Shown: one piece after another, positions 5,666-14,027 of the stretch
How positions within the stretch are numbered: position 1 is the first letter of the stretch
How the letters are laid out: every line of letters begins with the position of its first letter
Assembly: GCA_046046455.1 (NCBI GenBank)
Contig: JBJOJS010000126.1
Span: forward strand, 1 to 25,435
DNA from: Mxb001 sp046046455
Lineage (GTDB): Bacteria > Actinomycetota > Actinomycetes > S36-B12
Direction of reading: 5' to 3'
DNA: 25,435 nucleotides
The notes under the pieces: model-generated
What the model was told of the DNA's origin: nothing
The model's database searches: none
The model's input: only the letters and a program-made list of their open reading frames with translations
Position numbers and translations under genes: made by a program

Positions 5666-8600
5666 ATGTATCGCCAGGTGTCGACGCAGGTCGACCTGCC
5701 GGCGATGGAGCGGGAGATCCTCGATCTCTGGGCCGCCGACGACACCTTCCACCGCTCCCTCGAGCAGTCCGAGGGTCGCCCGATGTGGGTCTTCAACGAG
5801 GGCCCGCCCACCGCCAACGGCACCCCCGGCACCCACCACATCGAGGCCCGCGTCTTCAAGGACATCTTCCCGCGCTACCGCACGATGAAGGGCTTCCACG
5901 TCCCCCGCAAGGCCGGGTGGGACTGCCACGGCCTTCCCGTCGAGCTCGCGGTGGAGAAGGAGCTCGGCTTCACCGGCAAGAAGGACATCGAGGACTTCGG
6001 CATCGCGGAGTTCAACGCCAAGTGCCGCGAGTCCGTGCTGCGCCACGTCGATGAGTTCGACGCGATGACCCGCCGCATGGGCTTCTGGGTCGACATGGAC
6101 GACGCCTACTGGACCATGGACCCCCACTACGTCGAGAGCGTCTGGTGGTCCCTCGCCCAGATCTTCGACAAGGGCCTGCTCGTCCAGGACCACCGCGTGA
6201 CGCCGTACTGCCCCCGCTGCGGCACCGGCCTGTCCGATCACGAGCTCGCCCAGGGATACGAGACGGTCGTCGACCCGTCGGTCTACGTCCGCTTCCCGAT
6301 CACGGCAGGCCCGCTCGCCGAGCGCCACCCCGGCGCCGCACTGCTGGTGTGGACGACCACCCCGTGGACGCTCGTGTCCAACACCGCAGTCGCGGTCAAT
6401 CCCAAGGCCGAATACGTCGTGGCGCGTACGGCGGACGGCGAAACCCTCGTCGTCGCGGAGGCCCTGGCCGACGCCACCCTCGGCGAGGGCTACGAGGTGC
6501 TCGAGCGCCTGAGCGGCCGCGATCTCGAGCGCACGCCGTACCGACGTCCCTTCGACATGGTGGAGATCCCGGACGCGCACTACGTCGTGCTCGCCGACTA
6601 CGTCACCACCGACGACGGCTCCGGCCTGGTCCACCAGGCACCCGCGTTCGGCGCCGACGACCTCCTCACCTGCCGCGCCTACGGCCTGCCCGTCGTCAAC
6701 CCCGTGCGCGCCGATGGCACCTTCGAACCCGATCTCGCACTGGTCGGCGGGGCTTTCTTCAAGAAGGCCGACGACACCCTCGTCGCCGATCTCAAGGCGC
6801 GCGACCTGCTCTTCAAGCACGTCGGCTATGAGCACGCCTACCCGCACTGCTGGCGCTGCCACACGCCGCTCATCTACTACGCCCAGCCCTCCTGGTACAT
6901 CAAGACCACGCAGATCAAGGATCAGCTTCTGCGCGAGAACGAGGGCACGAACTGGTACCCCGAGACCATCAAGTGGGGCCGCTACGGCGACTGGCTCAAT
7001 AACAATGTCGACTGGGCCCTCTCACGCAATCGCTACTGGGGCACTCCCCTGCCCATCTGGCGGTGCCCCGAGGGCCATCTCACCGCCGTGGACTCCCTCG
7101 CCAGGCTCGGCGAGCTCAGCGGGCGCGAACTCGCCGACCTCGACCCGCACCGTCCCTTCGTCGACGAGGTGACGTTCCCCTGCCCGCAGTGCGGTGATAC
7201 GGCGACGCGCGTGCCCGAGGTCATCGACTGCTGGTACGACTCCGGCGCGATGCCCTTCGCCCAGTTCGGCTACCCGCATCGCGGTCAGGAGGAGTTCGCC
7301 GCGCGCTACCCCGCCGATTACATCTGCGAGGCGATCGACCAGACCCGCGGCTGGTTCTACACGCTCATGGCGGTCGGCACGCTCGTCTTCGACCAGTCGT
7401 CGTACAAGAACGTCGTGTGCCTCGGCCACATCCTCGATGAGGACGGCCGCAAGATGAGCAAGCATCTCGGCAATGTGCTCGAGCCGATCCCGCTCATGGA
7501 CGAGCACGGTGCCGACGCCGTGCGCTGGTTCATGCTCGCGTCCGGCTCCCCGTGGCAGGCCCGCCGCGTCGGCCATGCCGCGATCGGCGAGGTCGTGCGC
7601 AAGGTGCTCCTCACCTACTGGAACACCGCCGCCTTCCTCTCCCTCTATGCGCGCGCAGCCCAGTGGTCACCGGGCCAGTCCGACGCTCCCCCGATCGCCG
7701 AGCGCCCCGCCCTGGACCGCTGGGTGCTCAGCGAGGCGCACCGACTCTCCCGCGAGGTCGACGCCGCCCTGGAGGTCTTCGACACCCAGCGCGCGGGACG
7801 CCTCATCGCGTCCTTCGTCGACGATCTCTCCAACTGGTACGTCCGCCGCACGCGCCGCCGCTTCTGGGACGGCGATCCGGCCGCCCTCGCCACACTCGAC
7901 GAAGCCCTGCGCACCGTCACCCTCGTCATGGCACCGTTCACGCCTTTCGTCACCGAGCGTGTGTGGCAGGACATGGTGCGCTCGGTCGATCCCGATGCAC
8001 CGCCGAGCGTGCACATGGCCACCTGGCCCGCTGCGGATGACGCCGTCATCGACGACACCCTGGCAGCGCAGGTCGCGCTCGTACGCCGCGTCGTCGAGCT
8101 CGGCCGTGCAGCGCGCGCCGCATCCAGCGTGCGCACCCGTCAGCCATTGGCGCGTGCACTCGTGTCCGCGCCCGGCTGGTCCGCACTCCCCGCCGAGCTC
8201 GTTGCCGAGGTGGCGAGCGAGCTCAATGTCCTCGACATGGCCAGCCTGTCGGCGACCGAGGGCGACCTCGTCGATGTCACCGCCAAGGCCAACTTCCGCG
8301 CCCTCGGCAAGCGCTTCGGCAAGCAGGTGCAGGAGGTGGCCGCCGCCATCGCCGCCGCGGACGCCGCTGCCCTCGCCTCGGGACTGCGGGCGGGGACGGC
8401 GCAGATCGAGGTGCCCGGCATCGGCATGGTCGACCTCGCGGAGGAGGACGTCGTCGTCACGGAGACCCCGCGCGAGGGCTGGTCGGTCGCGAGCGGCGAG
8501 GGCGAGACCGTCGCGCTCGACCTCGAGCTCACCGACGCGTTGCGCCGACTCGGCACCGCGCGCGAGGCGGTGCGCCTCATCCAGGAGGCGCGCAAGGCCG

Positions 8601-8800
8601 CGGGGCTCGACATCTCCGACCGCATCTCCCTGCGCTGGCAGGCCAGCGATCCGGCCGTCGCCGAGGCGCTGCGCGAGCACGGCGACATGATCGCGGGCGA
8701 GGTGCTCGCCACCTCGTACGCCGAGGGTCCCGCCGAGGCAGGCGATCACACGGACTCCGACCCCGACCTCGGTCTCGCCTTCGGACTGCACCGGGCCTAG
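5666..8800 (+). CDS. ileS: Isoleucyl-tRNA synthetase, long actinobacterial form
   Basis: Protein of 1044 residues that attaches isoleucine to tRNA-Ile. The class I HIGH region is NGTPGTHHIEARVFKD (about 51-66) and the KMSKS loop is KMSKH at 596-600. AGWDCHGLPVE, CPRCGTGLSDHELAQGYE, LVWTTTPWTL (start of the editing domain), CWRCHTPLIYYAQPSW and DCWYDSGAMPFAQ follow in the normal IleS order, and the anticodon-binding domain occupies roughly 720 onwards. Length and the GTHHIEA form match Streptomyces-type enzymes, related to the eukaryote-like class that in other bacteria is mupirocin tolerant. ATG 5666 has GGAGG six bases upstream; an adjacent GTG at 5663 is too close to it. A much longer upstream extension of the frame is rejected. 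Confidence 0.97.
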   Translation: MYRQVSTQVDLPAMEREILDLWAADDTFHRSLEQSEGRPMWVFNEGPPTANGTPGTHHIEARVFKDIFPRYRTMKGFHVPRKAGWDCHGLPVELAVEKELGFTGKKDIEDFGIAEFNAKCRESVLRHVDEFDAMTRRMGFWVDMDDAYWTMDPHYVESVWWSLAQIFDKGLLVQDHRVTPYCPRCGTGLSDHELAQGYETVVDPSVYVRFPITAGPLAERHPGAALLVWTTTPWTLVSNTAVAVNPKAEYVVARTADGETLVVAEALADATLGEGYEVLERLSGRDLERTPYRRPFDMVEIPDAHYVVLADYVTTDDGSGLVHQAPAFGADDLLTCRAYGLPVVNPVRADGTFEPDLALVGGAFFKKADDTLVADLKARDLLFKHVGYEHAYPHCWRCHTPLIYYAQPSWYIKTTQIKDQLLRENEGTNWYPETIKWGRYGDWLNNNVDWALSRNRYWGTPLPIWRCPEGHLTAVDSLARLGELSGRELADLDPHRPFVDEVTFPCPQCGDTATRVPEVIDCWYDSGAMPFAQFGYPHRGQEEFAARYPADYICEAIDQTRGWFYTLMAVGTLVFDQSSYKNVVCLGHILDEDGRKMSKHLGNVLEPIPLMDEHGADAVRWFMLASGSPWQARRVGHAAIGEVVRKVLLTYWNTAAFLSLYARAAQWSPGQSDAPPIAERPALDRWVLSEAHRLSREVDAALEVFDTQRAGRLIASFVDDLSNWYVRRTRRRFWDGDPAALATLDEALRTVTLVMAPFTPFVTERVWQDMVRSVDPDAPPSVHMATWPAADDAVIDDTLAAQVALVRRVVELGRAARAASSVRTRQPLARALVSAPGWSALPAELVAEVASELNVLDMASLSATEGDLVDVTAKANFRALGKRFGKQVQEVAAAIAAADAAALASGLRAGTAQIEVPGIGMVDLAEEDVVVTETPREGWSVASGEGETVALDLELTDALRRLGTAREAVRLIQEARKAAGLDISDRISLRWQASDPAVAEALREHGDMIAGEVLATSYAEGPAEAGDHTDSDPDLGLAFGLHRA

Positions 8801-8822
8801 TCGTTCGCCACCGATACCCGCC

Positions 8823-9503
8823 ATGCCCGCCGTCGACGTCCCCAACATCGCCGCCAACACCCCTCTGTGGCTGGCGCTGCTCACCACCTTCATCGCTGCG
8901 ATCTCGGGCGCGATCCTCGGCCGGAAGCCCGGTCGCGTGGCCTACGACATCGTCGGGGTCACCGTCTTCGCGTTCGTGCTCGGTCTCGGCGGCGGTATCA
9001 CCCGCGACCTGCTCCTGGGTAATCTGCCCCCGCTCGCTCTGCGGTCACCGTGGTACGTCGTCACGGTGCTCGGTGCCGTCGTCACGGTGCTCATCGTCGG
9101 CCGATGGATTCCCGTGGACGGCTGGACCTTCGTGCTGCTCGATGCGCTCGCCCTCGGGCTCTATGCCGTGATCGCGGCGCAGATGGCCGTGGAATTCGGC
9201 CTGCCGGACATCGGGGCGATCACGGTCGGATTCCTCGCCGCGGTCACCGGCGGCGTGCTGGTCTCCCTGCTCCGGGAGGAGACTCCGCAGATCCTGCTGC
9301 CCAGTCAGCCCTATGCGCTCCTCGCGGTGATCGGCGCGACGATCTACGTGCTCCTCGACGCCTACAGCGGCGGGGTCGCGGCATTCGCGTGCCTCGCCTC
9401 CGTCATCGCGCTGAGGTTCATCACCCTCAAGTGGAACCTGCGCACACGGAGTGTGCGGCCCTTGCCGGACGCGAAGCCCGACGCGAGCGATACCGAGGGC
9501 TAG
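8823..9503 (+). CDS. TRIC-type cation channel / UPF0126 membrane protein
   Basis: Protein of 226 residues with about seven hydrophobic segments in two similar halves. The first half carries LGRKPGRVAYDIVG and LGGGITRDLLLGNLPPLAL, and the second half the matching TGGVLVSLLREETPQILL. This GGxxRD-type duplication is the signature of UPF0126 (YicG/YadS) proteins, bacterial relatives of trimeric intracellular cation channels that pass potassium ions. It follows ileS by 22 bases on the same strand. Its TAG stop overlaps the divIVA stop tail to tail in CTAG (9500-9503). The final 20 residues are charged and probably cytoplasmic. Ion selectivity is inferred from the family. Confidence 0.88.
   Translation: MPAVDVPNIAANTPLWLALLTTFIAAISGAILGRKPGRVAYDIVGVTVFAFVLGLGGGITRDLLLGNLPPLALRSPWYVVTVLGAVVTVLIVGRWIPVDGWTFVLLDALALGLYAVIAAQMAVEFGLPDIGAITVGFLAAVTGGVLVSLLREETPQILLPSQPYALLAVIGATIYVLLDAYSGGVAAFACLASVIALRFITLKWNLRTRSVRPLPDAKPDASDTEG
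9441..9457. terminator. Perfect hairpin inside the end of the TRIC gene; possible divIVA terminator
   Basis: CGCACAC (9441-9447), GGA, GTGTGCG (9451-9457) form a perfect 7-bp stem with a 3-base loop. Read on the minus strand it begins about 43 bases after the divIVA stop, where a terminator would be expected, because there is no intergenic space between divIVA and the opposing gene. No U-run follows, so the call is tentative. Confidence 0.35.
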
Positions 9504-10300
9504 GCGGTCGCCTTGGGCTCCACGGACGCCACCTTGTCCAGCTCGGCGAGCTGACCGGAGATGGTGTCGCGGAGCTTGGCGCGGTAGTTGCGCTCGAAGG
9601 TCCGCAGATCGTTGACCTTGATCTCCAGGGCCTCGCGCTGCTCGTCGAGCTTGCTCGTCTCCTGACTCACCTGCTCGCGCGCCTTCGCGAGCAGGGTGTC
9701 GGCCTCGGCCTTGGCCGCAGCGACGGTCTCGTCCGCGGTGCGCTGCGCTGCCTCGAGCATGGCGAGCGCACGCGCGGGCGCATCCCCGTTGGATGACGGA
9801 GCGGCCGGCGCGGGCGTAGCGGGCGCGGGCGCAGCGGCGGGAGCGGCCATGGCGGCGGCCGCAGCAGCAGCGGGTGCCGCGGCGGGAGCGACCGTGTTGG
9901 CCGTCGCCATCCGGCGGGCCTCGGTGAGCTTGGTCTCCGCGGTCTTCTCGCGCTCAGCCGCCTCGGCGAGCTTGCGGTCTGCCTCGGCCGCCTTCTTCTC
10001 GGCATCGGCGAGCTTGGCCTGCGCTTCGGTGAGCTTCGCCTGCGCGTCGGCGGCCTTCTTGTCGGCTTCGTCGATCTTCTTCTGCGCCTCGGCGAGCTTC
10101 TTCTCGGCGTCCGACGACGTCACCGGGGCCGCAGGCTTGGTGGCGAGCTGAGCGCGCAGGTCGTCGTTCTCGACCATGAGGCTGCCGAGCGCGGACTCGA
10201 CCTCGTCGAGGAAGGAGTCCACCTCGTCCATGTCGTAGCCCGTGCGCATCTTCACGGTGTTGAACTGCTTCTCGCGGACCTGCTGCGGCGTGAGGGTCAC
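9500..10300 (-). CDS. divIVA: DivIVA/Wag31 polar growth and septum-site protein
   Basis: Protein of 266 residues. Residues 1-50 are the membrane-binding DivIVA domain (LTPQQVREKQFNTVKMRTGYDMDEVDSFLDEVE). Residues about 64-130 are a strongly regular heptad coiled coil (for example AQAKLTE-AQAKLAD-AEKKAAE-ADRKLAE), about 131-175 an Ala/Pro linker, and 176-266 a second coiled coil. In actinobacteria it marks negatively curved membrane, organises the polar elongation complex and is essential. The GTG start has GGGAG five bases upstream. It is the last gene of the minus-strand division block, 24 bases after yggT. Its stop codon overlaps that of the convergent TRIC gene. Confidence 0.95.
   Translation of the reverse strand: MTLTPQQVREKQFNTVKMRTGYDMDEVDSFLDEVESALGSLMVENDDLRAQLATKPAAPVTSSDAEKKLAEAQKKIDEADKKAADAQAKLTEAQAKLADAEKKAAEADRKLAEAAEREKTAETKLTEARRMATANTVAPAAAPAAAAAAAMAAPAAAPAPATPAPAAPSSNGDAPARALAMLEAAQRTADETVAAAKAEADTLLAKAREQVSQETSKLDEQREALEIKVNDLRTFERNYRAKLRDTISGQLAELDKVASVEPKATA
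9911..10111. repeat. 21-bp-period imperfect repeats encoding the DivIVA heptads
   Basis: This stretch of divIVA encodes consecutive seven-residue units with Ala, Lys/Glu and Leu/Ala in fixed places, so the DNA shows an imperfect 21-base periodicity (repeated versions of gcctgcgc, cggcgagctt and similar). It is a coding repeat and could drift in length by slippage or recombination. Confidence 0.6.
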
Positions 10301-10324
10301 GGTGTCTCCCGGGGAATGCGTGGA

Positions 10325-10609
10325 CTACAGGGCAAGTGCGACGTTGATGAGGATCTGTACGGCGATGATGAGGATGAGGAAGGCGAGGTCGAACTGGACG
10401 CCACCGAGTCGCAGTGGCGGGATGATCTTGCGGAGCACGCGCAGGGGCGGATCGGTGACGGTGTAGATGGCCTCCGCGATGACGAGGAGCGGTCCGCGCG
10501 GCTGCCAGGACCGCGCGAAGATCTGCACGAAGTCGAGGATGAGCCGGCCGATGAGGACAAGCCAGTAGAGCCACAGGAAGGTGGCGAGCACTTGCCCGAC
10601 CAGCGCCAC
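10325..10609 (-). CDS. YggT family membrane protein
   Basis: Protein of 94 residues with two hydrophobic helices (about 5-30 and 72-94) and between them the YggT family signature: VTDPPLRVLRKIIPPLRLGGVQFDLAFLIL. The GTG start at 10609 is supported by AAGGAG eight bases upstream. It lies between sepF (36-base gap) and divIVA (24-base gap), its standard place in actinobacterial and cyanobacterial division clusters. Homologues (SepG/YlmG) have been tied to nucleoid compaction and septum placement; its role here is inferred from that and from position. Confidence 0.9.
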   Translation of the reverse strand: MALVGQVLATFLWLYWLVLIGRLILDFVQIFARSWQPRGPLLVIAEAIYTVTDPPLRVLRKIIPPLRLGGVQFDLAFLILIIAVQILINVALAL

Positions 10610-10645
10610 CTACCTAGCTCCTTTCGACTGACACGCACCCGCGTA

Positions 10646-11233
10646 TCAACTCTGGTTGAAGAAACCGGTCTGCGCGAGTTGGGCGCGCGCCTCGGCGCCC
10701 ACTTCGACGTTGGCCGGAGACAGCAGGAAGACCTTGTTGGTCACACGCTCGATCGTGCCGTGCAGTCCGAAGACCAGGCCGGCCGCGAAGTCGACGATGC
10801 GCTTGGCATCGGTGTCATCCATCTCGGTGAGGTTCATGATCACGGGCACACCCTCGCGGTACTCCTCGCCGATGCGGCGGGCGTCGTTGTAGGTGTGCGG
10901 ATGGATCGTGGTGATGCGAGCCAGGTCGGTGGCCGGTGCAGGTGTCGCCCGAGTGACGGTGCTCGGCATGGGCGAGACGTTGCTGGACTCGTCGCGGTAG
11001 AGGCGGCGGGGCTCGCGGGGGTCGACAACGGTCACGGTGCGCGGCTCGGGGCGCTCGGGCGGACGCGGGGTGCGCTCGCGCTCCGAGGAGCGGCTGCGCC
11101 GCGCGGGGGCGGGCTCGTCGTCGTACTCCCACTCGTCTTCCTCGAAGTACGACTCATGGCGGTCCTGGTCGTCCTCCACGAGGCCGAGGTAGACCGCCAT
11201 CTTGCGCATCGCGCCCGCCATGGCACTCCCCAT
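10646..11233 (-). CDS. sepF: Cell division protein SepF
   Basis: Protein of 195 residues. An N-terminal amphipathic, membrane-binding segment (AGAMRKMAVYLGLVEDD) leads into an acidic and then Arg/Pro-rich linker (about 25-95), followed by the SepF core domain (about 100-185: ITTIHPHTYNDARRIGEEY, VPVIMNLTEMDDTDAKRIVDFAAGLVFGL, VTNKVFLLSP). SepF binds the FtsZ C-terminal tail and anchors the ring to the membrane, replacing FtsA, which actinobacteria lack. The ATG at 11233 has GGAGG five bases upstream. It follows yggS with a gap of about 35 bases. Confidence 0.95.
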   Translation of the reverse strand: MGSAMAGAMRKMAVYLGLVEDDQDRHESYFEEDEWEYDDEPAPARRSRSSERERTPRPPERPEPRTVTVVDPREPRRLYRDESSNVSPMPSTVTRATPAPATDLARITTIHPHTYNDARRIGEEYREGVPVIMNLTEMDDTDAKRIVDFAAGLVFGLHGTIERVTNKVFLLSPANVEVGAEARAQLAQTGFFNQS

Positions 11234-11268
11234 TCTCGCCTCCGTGGTCGCGGCGGCGTCCCCTTAAG

Positions 11269-11985
11269 TTAGCCGAGGGGAGGCCTCGTCCCCAGGACCG
11301 CGCTCCCCACGCGCAGGTGTGTCGCGCCGGCGCTCACCGCTTCCTCCAGGTCCTCCGACATCCCGGCGGACAGAAGGGTTGCCGCGGGGTGCGCTCGACG
11401 CAGGTCCGCCGCGATCGCCGCCAGTCGGTCGAAGGCGGTCGCGGAGGCGGCCCGCTGGTCGCGGGGATCGAGCGGAGCGACACCCATGACACCCCGCAGG
11501 TCGAGGTGATCGGCCGCGGCTACGGCATCGGCGAGGGCCGCGACGTCGTCGGGGCGAGCCCCTCCCCGCCCTTCCGATCCCTCGCTGAGATCGACCTCGA
11601 TGAGGCAGCCGACCCGTCGTCCGGCCTTGGCGGCCCCCTTGTCGAGCGCGGTCACGAGCGAGGCACGGTCGACGGAGTGCACCAGGTCGGCGTAGCGCGC
11701 GACCGAGTTGGCCTTGTTGGACTGCAGCTGGCCGACGAAGTGCCACCGCAATCCGAGGTCCGAGGTCTCCGCGGCCTTCGGTGCGGCCTCCTGATCGCGG
11801 TTCTCGCCGAAGTCGCGCACACCCAGACCGGCGAGTCGGCGCACATCGTCGGCGGGCCAGGTCTTGCTCACGACGATGAGCGTGATGTCGGCGGGTTCGC
11901 GGCCCGCCGCCGCACATGCAGCGTCGATGCGCTGCTGCACCTGCGCGAGCTGCGCAGCGAGTTGCTCGGTGCGCGCATCGGTCAC
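11269..11985 (-). CDS. yggS: YggS/PLPBP family pyridoxal-phosphate homeostasis protein
   Basis: Protein of 238 residues, single-domain alanine-racemase-like TIM barrel. LIVVSKTWPADDVR contains the PLP-binding lysine near residue 41; further landmarks are DFGENRDQEA, LRWHFVGQLQSNKAN, VGCLIEVDLSEGSEGRGG, LLSAGMSEDLEEAVSAGATHLRVGSAVLG. It binds PLP without known enzymatic activity and helps balance B6 vitamers and amino-acid pools. The GTG start overlaps the pgeF stop (GTGA). Its place between pgeF and sepF is the standard actinobacterial order (YlmE position). Confidence 0.95.
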   Translation of the reverse strand: MTDARTEQLAAQLAQVQQRIDAACAAAGREPADITLIVVSKTWPADDVRRLAGLGVRDFGENRDQEAAPKAAETSDLGLRWHFVGQLQSNKANSVARYADLVHSVDRASLVTALDKGAAKAGRRVGCLIEVDLSEGSEGRGGARPDDVAALADAVAAADHLDLRGVMGVAPLDPRDQRAASATAFDRLAAIAADLRRAHPAATLLSAGMSEDLEEAVSAGATHLRVGSAVLGTRPPLG

Positions 11986-12725
11986 GGCAACTCCCGCAGC
12001 ACGATCGCGCCCGCCTGCCGGCCCGTGACCTGGTCACGGCGGTAGGAGTAGAGGTCCGGGTCCTCGAAGGTGCACCCTCCGACGAGCTCACCGGTGATGC
12101 CATGGCGGGCGAGCTGGGCGAGTACGCCGGCCCGCACATCAACCGCCGGAGTGCCGATACGCGTCTGCGCGTAGGCCTCGGGGACGACGGCGGCGATCTC
12201 CGACCGCACCTCGTCACTCACCTCGTAGCAGCCGGGGCAGATCGCCGGGCCCACCCACGCCAGGACCGGCCCGGGCGCGGCCATCTCCTCGATCGTCGCC
12301 CCCACGACGTCGGCGACCACGCCGCGCCAACCCGCGTGCACGGCAGCCACCTGGCCGCCCACGAGGTCGGCGAGCAGGACCGGCACGCAGTCGGCGGTCT
12401 GGACCGCCACGGGCAGGCCGACGACCTCGGTCACGACGGCATCGGCAGCGGGGGGCTGCGCCGCGGGCGCCGCCAGACGCACCACGTCGCGGCCGTGCAC
12501 CTGGTGCACGAGGGCGAGTGCATCCGCACCGAGGGAGCCGGCAATCAGCGCGCGATTGGACGCGACGGCTGCGGGGTCATCGCCGACAGATCCACCGACG
12601 TTGAGCGAGGCGAAGTCGCCGACGCTCGCACCACCGAGGCGATCGGTGAAGATCCACTCCGCGGCGAAGGCACCACCACGATCGGTCGGGGCGCCCTCGG
12701 CGCGGCCGCGGGCGACGACGGCCAC
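11982..12725 (-). CDS. pgeF: PgeF/YfiH family protein (polyphenol oxidase / purine nucleoside phosphorylase-like)
   Basis: Protein of 247 residues. The family metal-binding residues are visible in LVHQVHGRDV (His), VAVQTADCVPVLLAD (Cys) and VAAVHAGWRGVV (His), followed by WVGPAICPGCYEVSDEV. Members (YlmD position) have been described as peptidoglycan editing factor and as zinc enzymes acting on adenosine and inosine. The GTG start lies 3 bases after the ftsZ stop, so it is probably translated by coupling, with no clear Shine-Dalgarno sequence of its own. Its TGA overlaps the start of yggS. Confidence 0.92.
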   Translation of the reverse strand: MAVVARGRAEGAPTDRGGAFAAEWIFTDRLGGASVGDFASLNVGGSVGDDPAAVASNRALIAGSLGADALALVHQVHGRDVVRLAAPAAQPPAADAVVTEVVGLPVAVQTADCVPVLLADLVGGQVAAVHAGWRGVVADVVGATIEEMAAPGPVLAWVGPAICPGCYEVSDEVRSEIAAVVPEAYAQTRIGTPAVDVRAGVLAQLARHGITGELVGGCTFEDPDLYSYRRDQVTGRQAGAIVLRELP

Positions 12726-12728
12726 GGC

Positions 12729-13886
12729 CTACTTGAGGAAGTCGGGCACGTCGAGATCGTCGCCGGTGTCGTCGAAGACGATGGTGCGCGGCGGCTCGAC
12801 GGGACGCTTGGGGGGCTCCGGCGGAGTCACGGGGATCTCGGCGCTGTCGCCCTTGCCCTGCTTCGCGGCGACGGCCGCGGCGAGCGGTGTCTCCTCCGCG
12901 ATCTTCTTGGTCACCGGCTGCGCGCGACGCGCGGGCGGCGTACCACCGTCGAAGCCCGCGGCGATGACGGTGACGCGCACCTCGTCGCCGAGGGTGTCGT
13001 CGATGACGGCGCCGAAGATGATGTTGGCATCGGGGTGCGCAGCGTCGGAGACCATGCGCGCGGCCTCGTTGATCTCGAAGAGACCGAGGTCGGAACCTCC
13101 GGATACGGAGAGCAGCACGCCGTGGGCGCCCTCGATGCTGGCCTCGAGCAGCGGGCTGGAGATCGCCGCGGTGGCCGCCTCGACGGCGCGGTCCTCCCCG
13201 CGGGCCGAGCCGATGCCCATGAGGGCCGAGCCGGCGCCCTGCATGACCGACTTCACGTCCGCGAAGTCGAGGTTGATGAGGCCCGGCGTCGTGATGAGGT
13301 CGGTGATCCCGGAGACGCCCTGGAGCAGCACGTGGTCGGCCTGGCGGAAGGCATCGATCACGCTGATGTTGCGGTCGGTGAGCGACAGCAGGCGGTCGTT
13401 GGGGATGACGATGAGGGTGTCGACCTCGGCGCGGAGGTTGTCGACGCCGTTCTCGGCCTGCGACTGACGACGACGTCCCTCGAAGCCGAAGGGTCGCGTG
13501 ACGACGCCGATGGTGAGCGCGCCGAGCGACTTGGCGATGCGCGCGACGACGGGCGCGCCACCCGTGCCTGTGCCGCCACCCTCGCCCGCGGTGACGAAGA
13601 CCATGTCGGCCCCGCGGAGGACCTCCTCGATCTCCTGCGCGTGATCCTCGGCCGCCTGGCGTCCGACCTCGGGGTCGGCTCCGGCACCGAGTCCGCGGGT
13701 GAGTTCGCGGCCGATGTCGAGCTTGACGTCGGCATCGCTCATGAGCAGCGCCTGGGCGTCGGTGTTGATGGCGACGAACTCGACGCCCTTGAGGCCGACG
13801 TCGATCATGCGGTTCACGGCGTTGACGCCGCCGCCGCCGATTCCGACGACCTTGATCACGGCGAGGTAGTTCTGCGGTGCAGCCAC
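12729..13886 (-). CDS. ftsZ: Cell division GTPase FtsZ
   Basis: Protein of 385 residues. GTP-binding segments are VVGIGGGGVNAVNRM (about 12-26), the tubulin signature GEGGGTGTGGAPVVA and the T7 synergy loop NLDFADVKSVM; the variable linker from about 320 ends in the conserved tail DDLDVPDFLK that binds SepF and FtsW. It polymerises into the division ring. The GTG at 13886 is preferred over an upstream GTG at 13943 because actinobacterial FtsZ proteins begin (M)AAPQNYLAVIKVVG and an AAGGGA lies 7 bases before it. It heads the block ftsZ-pgeF-yggS-sepF-yggT-divIVA. Its usual upstream neighbour ftsQ is 4.2 kb away, so it must have its own promoter (candidate at 14002-14030). Confidence 0.96.
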   Translation of the reverse strand: MAAPQNYLAVIKVVGIGGGGVNAVNRMIDVGLKGVEFVAINTDAQALLMSDADVKLDIGRELTRGLGAGADPEVGRQAAEDHAQEIEEVLRGADMVFVTAGEGGGTGTGGAPVVARIAKSLGALTIGVVTRPFGFEGRRRQSQAENGVDNLRAEVDTLIVIPNDRLLSLTDRNISVIDAFRQADHVLLQGVSGITDLITTPGLINLDFADVKSVMQGAGSALMGIGSARGEDRAVEAATAAISSPLLEASIEGAHGVLLSVSGGSDLGLFEINEAARMVSDAAHPDANIIFGAVIDDTLGDEVRVTVIAAGFDGGTPPARRAQPVTKKIAEETPLAAAVAAKQGKGDSAEIPVTPPEPPKRPVEPPRTIVFDDTGDDLDVPDFLK

Positions 13887-13952
13887 GGGAGCATCCCTTC
13901 GATCCGACTCTCGAGCGTCCTCGCGAGCCGTGCGCGCTGGCACGCGTAGATC

Positions 13953-14027
13953 TCAACTTCAAGTCGAGGATGAGATCCAAGTTCCGGTGCCTCTGGCCTC
14001 GAGGTTAGGGGTCAACTTCACGTCGAG
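13953..14027. promoter_or_regulatory. Paired near-identical 16-bp repeats upstream of ftsZ
   Basis: TCAACTTCAAGTCGAG (13953-13968) and TCAACTTCACGTCGAG (14012-14027) match at 15 of 16 bases, with 59 bases between starts (between five and six helical turns). The lower copy, with one extra base on its left, is a near-perfect dyad (CTCAACTTCAAGTCGAG, one mismatched pair). The upper copy overlaps the -35 and spacer of the candidate ftsZ promoter; the lower lies in the leader. This arrangement suits a regulator binding two sites. I do not recognise the factor. Confidence 0.45.

Noticed and set aside
5618..6862. 414-codon minus-strand frame within ileS
   Set aside because: Fully antisense to conserved ileS catalytic sequence; no start signal or domain.
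9780..9910. Ala/Pro-rich stretch in divIVA as a frameshift or assembly error
   Set aside because: The frame continues into a normal second coiled coil and Ala/Pro linkers are usual in actinobacterial DivIVA.
11916..13949. 677-codon open frame on the plus strand antisense to ftsZ and pgeF
   Set aside because: Its composition is that of a shadow frame in GC-rich DNA, it has no recognisable domain, and the opposite strand carries unmistakable ftsZ and pgeF.
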